From JBDIBB01 sp039812685 (lineage in GTDB: Bacteria > Acidobacteriota > Vicinamibacteria > Vicinamibacterales > JAFNAJ01), in assembly GCA_039812685.1 (NCBI GenBank), contig JBDIBB010000095.1:1-15620 (forward strand): DNA of 15,620 bases, given 5' to 3'. Each line of letters starts with the position of its first letter. Position 1 is the first letter of the stretch. The notes under the pieces are model-generated. The model searched no databases, was not told the origin of the DNA, and saw nothing but the letters and a program-made list of their open reading frames with translations. Shown here in pieces: positions 14,457 to 15,620 of this stretch. The translations under genes and the position numbers were made by a program.

Positions 14457-15620
14457 TCATGGCTCGGCGAGGAAGCCCGCCATCCGCCTCACCACCTCGC
14501 CGATGATGTTGTTCGGCGTCGAGGCGCCGGCCGTCAGGCCCACGCGCACCGGCCGTCGCGACGGCAGCCAGCCGGACGCCCGGGTCTCGCTCACCTTCTG
14601 CCGCGGCACGCCATGCGGAACCACGGGGCGATACCGGATTTCGCCGGCCGACACGAGACAGGCCGGCTCGGCGATGTGATACGTCGCGACCCGCTCGGCG
14701 CAGATGTTCGCGAGGTTGCAGGTGTTGCTGCTGTTGTAGCCCCCGACCACGATCATCACGTCGAGCTCGTGCTGATCGAGCAGTGCGATGACGGCGTCCT
14801 GCCGCTCCTGCGTCGCGCTGCAGATGGTGTCGAAGGCACGGTACCGATCCGGCAGCGCCGCCTCGCCGTAGCGGTCGCGCATCGCCGCCCTGAACATCTC
14901 GCCGATCTCGAGCGACTCGCTCATCAGCATCGTCGTCTGGTTGGCGAGGCCGATGCGCTGGAGGTCGCGATCGGGATCGAAGCCCTCGGACACGGCCTGG
15001 CCGAACCGGCGCAGGAAGGCCGCCGGGTCTCCGCCGTGCCGGATGTGATCGCAGGCCAGCGCCGCTTCGTCCCGGTCGAGCACCACCAGGTAGCGCCCGC
15101 CCGGGCAGGTGAGCGCCTGCGAGGCCGTCGCGCGCGTCTCCTCGTGGTGGACCTTGCCGTGGATCACCGCGGTGAAGCCGTCCCGCGCGTAACGCGTCAC
15201 GTTCTTCCAGACGTTGAGCACGGAGCCGCACGTCGTGTCCACCAGCGTGCAGCCGATGGAGACGAACCGCTCCAGGTCGCCCACGCTGACGCCGAACGCC
15301 GGCAGGATCACCACGTCGTCCGGCGTGAGGGCCTCCACCGACTCGCTGGCGTCGGAGAGGAACCGGATGCCCGAGGTGCGCAGCTTCGCGTTGACGTGCG
15401 GGTTGTGGATGATCTCGCCCGTCAGGAACACGCGGCGGCCCGCGAAGCGCTGCCGCGCCTGGTAGGCGTAGTCGACAGCGCGGTCCACGCCGTAGCAGAA
15501 CCCGAACTCACGGGCCAGGTGCAGCACGAGGCCCGGAGCGGTGTAGGTGTAGTCGTCCTGCTTGATGCGGTCGACCAGCGTGCTGTGGTAGTCCTCGGCG
15601 AGCGCACCGGCGACGGCGGC
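14457..15620 (-). CDS. ispH: 4-hydroxy-3-methylbut-2-enyl diphosphate reductase, long form (5' end beyond window)
   Basis: IspH is the last enzyme of the MEP isoprenoid pathway. It reduces HMBPP to IPP and DMAPP using a [4Fe-4S] cluster in the cytosol. The visible 387 residues contain three cluster cysteines at visible positions 42 (FGFCYGVDRAV), 131 (VDTTCGSV) and 267 (DTICSATQERQ). Substrate-site motifs are EIIHNPHVN, HGKVHHEE and GGYNSSNTC. The cysteine contexts (FCYGV and TTCGSV rather than the E. coli types) and the N-terminal extension before the first Cys (YHSTLVDRIKQDDYTYTAP) match the long plant/cyanobacterial-like form. The frame is open to the right edge, so the true start lies outside; the internal GTG at 15527 would remove conserved sequence. 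It reads in the same direction as the efflux operon, but a 115-base spacer follows it. Confidence 0.95.
   Translation of the reverse strand, partial: AAVAGALAEDYHSTLVDRIKQDDYTYTAPGLVLHLAREFGFCYGVDRAVDYAYQARQRFAGRRVFLTGEIIHNPHVNAKLRTSGIRFLSDASESVEALTPDDVVILPAFGVSVGDLERFVSIGCTLVDTTCGSVLNVWKNVTRYARDGFTAVIHGKVHHEETRATASQALTCPGGRYLVVLDRDEAALACDHIRHGGDPAAFLRRFGQAVSEGFDPDRDLQRIGLANQTTMLMSESLEIGEMFRAAMRDRYGEAALPDRYRAFDTICSATQERQDAVIALLDQHELDVMIVVGGYNSSNTCNLANICAERVATYHIAEPACLVSAGEIRYRPVVPHGVPRQKVSETRASGWLPSRRPVRVGLTAGASTPNNIIGEVVRRMAGFLAEP

Noticed and set aside
14374..14460. 28-codon ORF overlapping the ispH stop as ATGA
   Set aside because: It is Pro/Arg-rich with no ribosome binding site and no second overlap. 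Unlike the mini-ORF before tolC it does not link to the next start, so it is probably chance.

Overview
The window is very GC-rich, with GC-biased third codon positions and long antisense open frames, and it is gene-dense. It has no tRNA, rRNA, CRISPR array or recognisable transposase. A long-form IspH, a tesA-ybbA-ybbP cluster, a dksA-hypothetical-folK chain, a small GWESK-type hypothetical protein and a large RND efflux operon with a Spy-like periplasmic protein together suggest a soil or sediment Acidobacteriota, perhaps near Vicinamibacteria. That assignment is inference from gene content and composition. No gap between genes exceeds about 200 bases.

Left part: the 5' part of a TolC-family outer-membrane efflux gene (1-920, minus strand) runs off the left edge. 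A short divergent spacer with a small palindrome separates it from a small hypothetical gene (1117-1362) and from tesA-ybbA-ybbP (1497-5471). These three encode an exported SGNH esterase, a LolD/MacB-type ATPase and a ten-helix FtsX-type permease, and are joined by a 4-base overlap and a 7-base gap. Next comes a tightly overlapping trio: a DksA-type RNA polymerase regulator with a complete DxxDxA motif, a conserved-looking helical protein of unknown function, and FolK of folate synthesis (5550-6834).

Middle: folK and doxX converge. The whole space between their stop codons (6835-7000) is one imperfect palindrome of about 166 bases, with arms near 80 bases centred on a small AATAC-N5-GTATT dyad. 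This is the most unusual structure in the window. It could be a miniature mobile element, a bidirectional terminator or processing signal, or a structured RNA.

Right part, all on the minus strand and read from high to low coordinates: ispH (isoprenoid synthesis, 5' end beyond the right edge), a Spy/CpxP-like periplasmic protein, a possible 22-codon coupling ORF, a TolC-family channel, a membrane-fusion adaptor, an RND pump and a DoxX-family membrane protein. The Spy-to-DoxX genes look like one tripartite efflux operon. GC-rich hairpins lie between tolC and the adaptor gene and between the pump gene and doxX, where they could tune relative expression. The pump lacks two of the AcrB proton-relay residues, and both adaptor and pump carry Gly/Pro-rich insertions.
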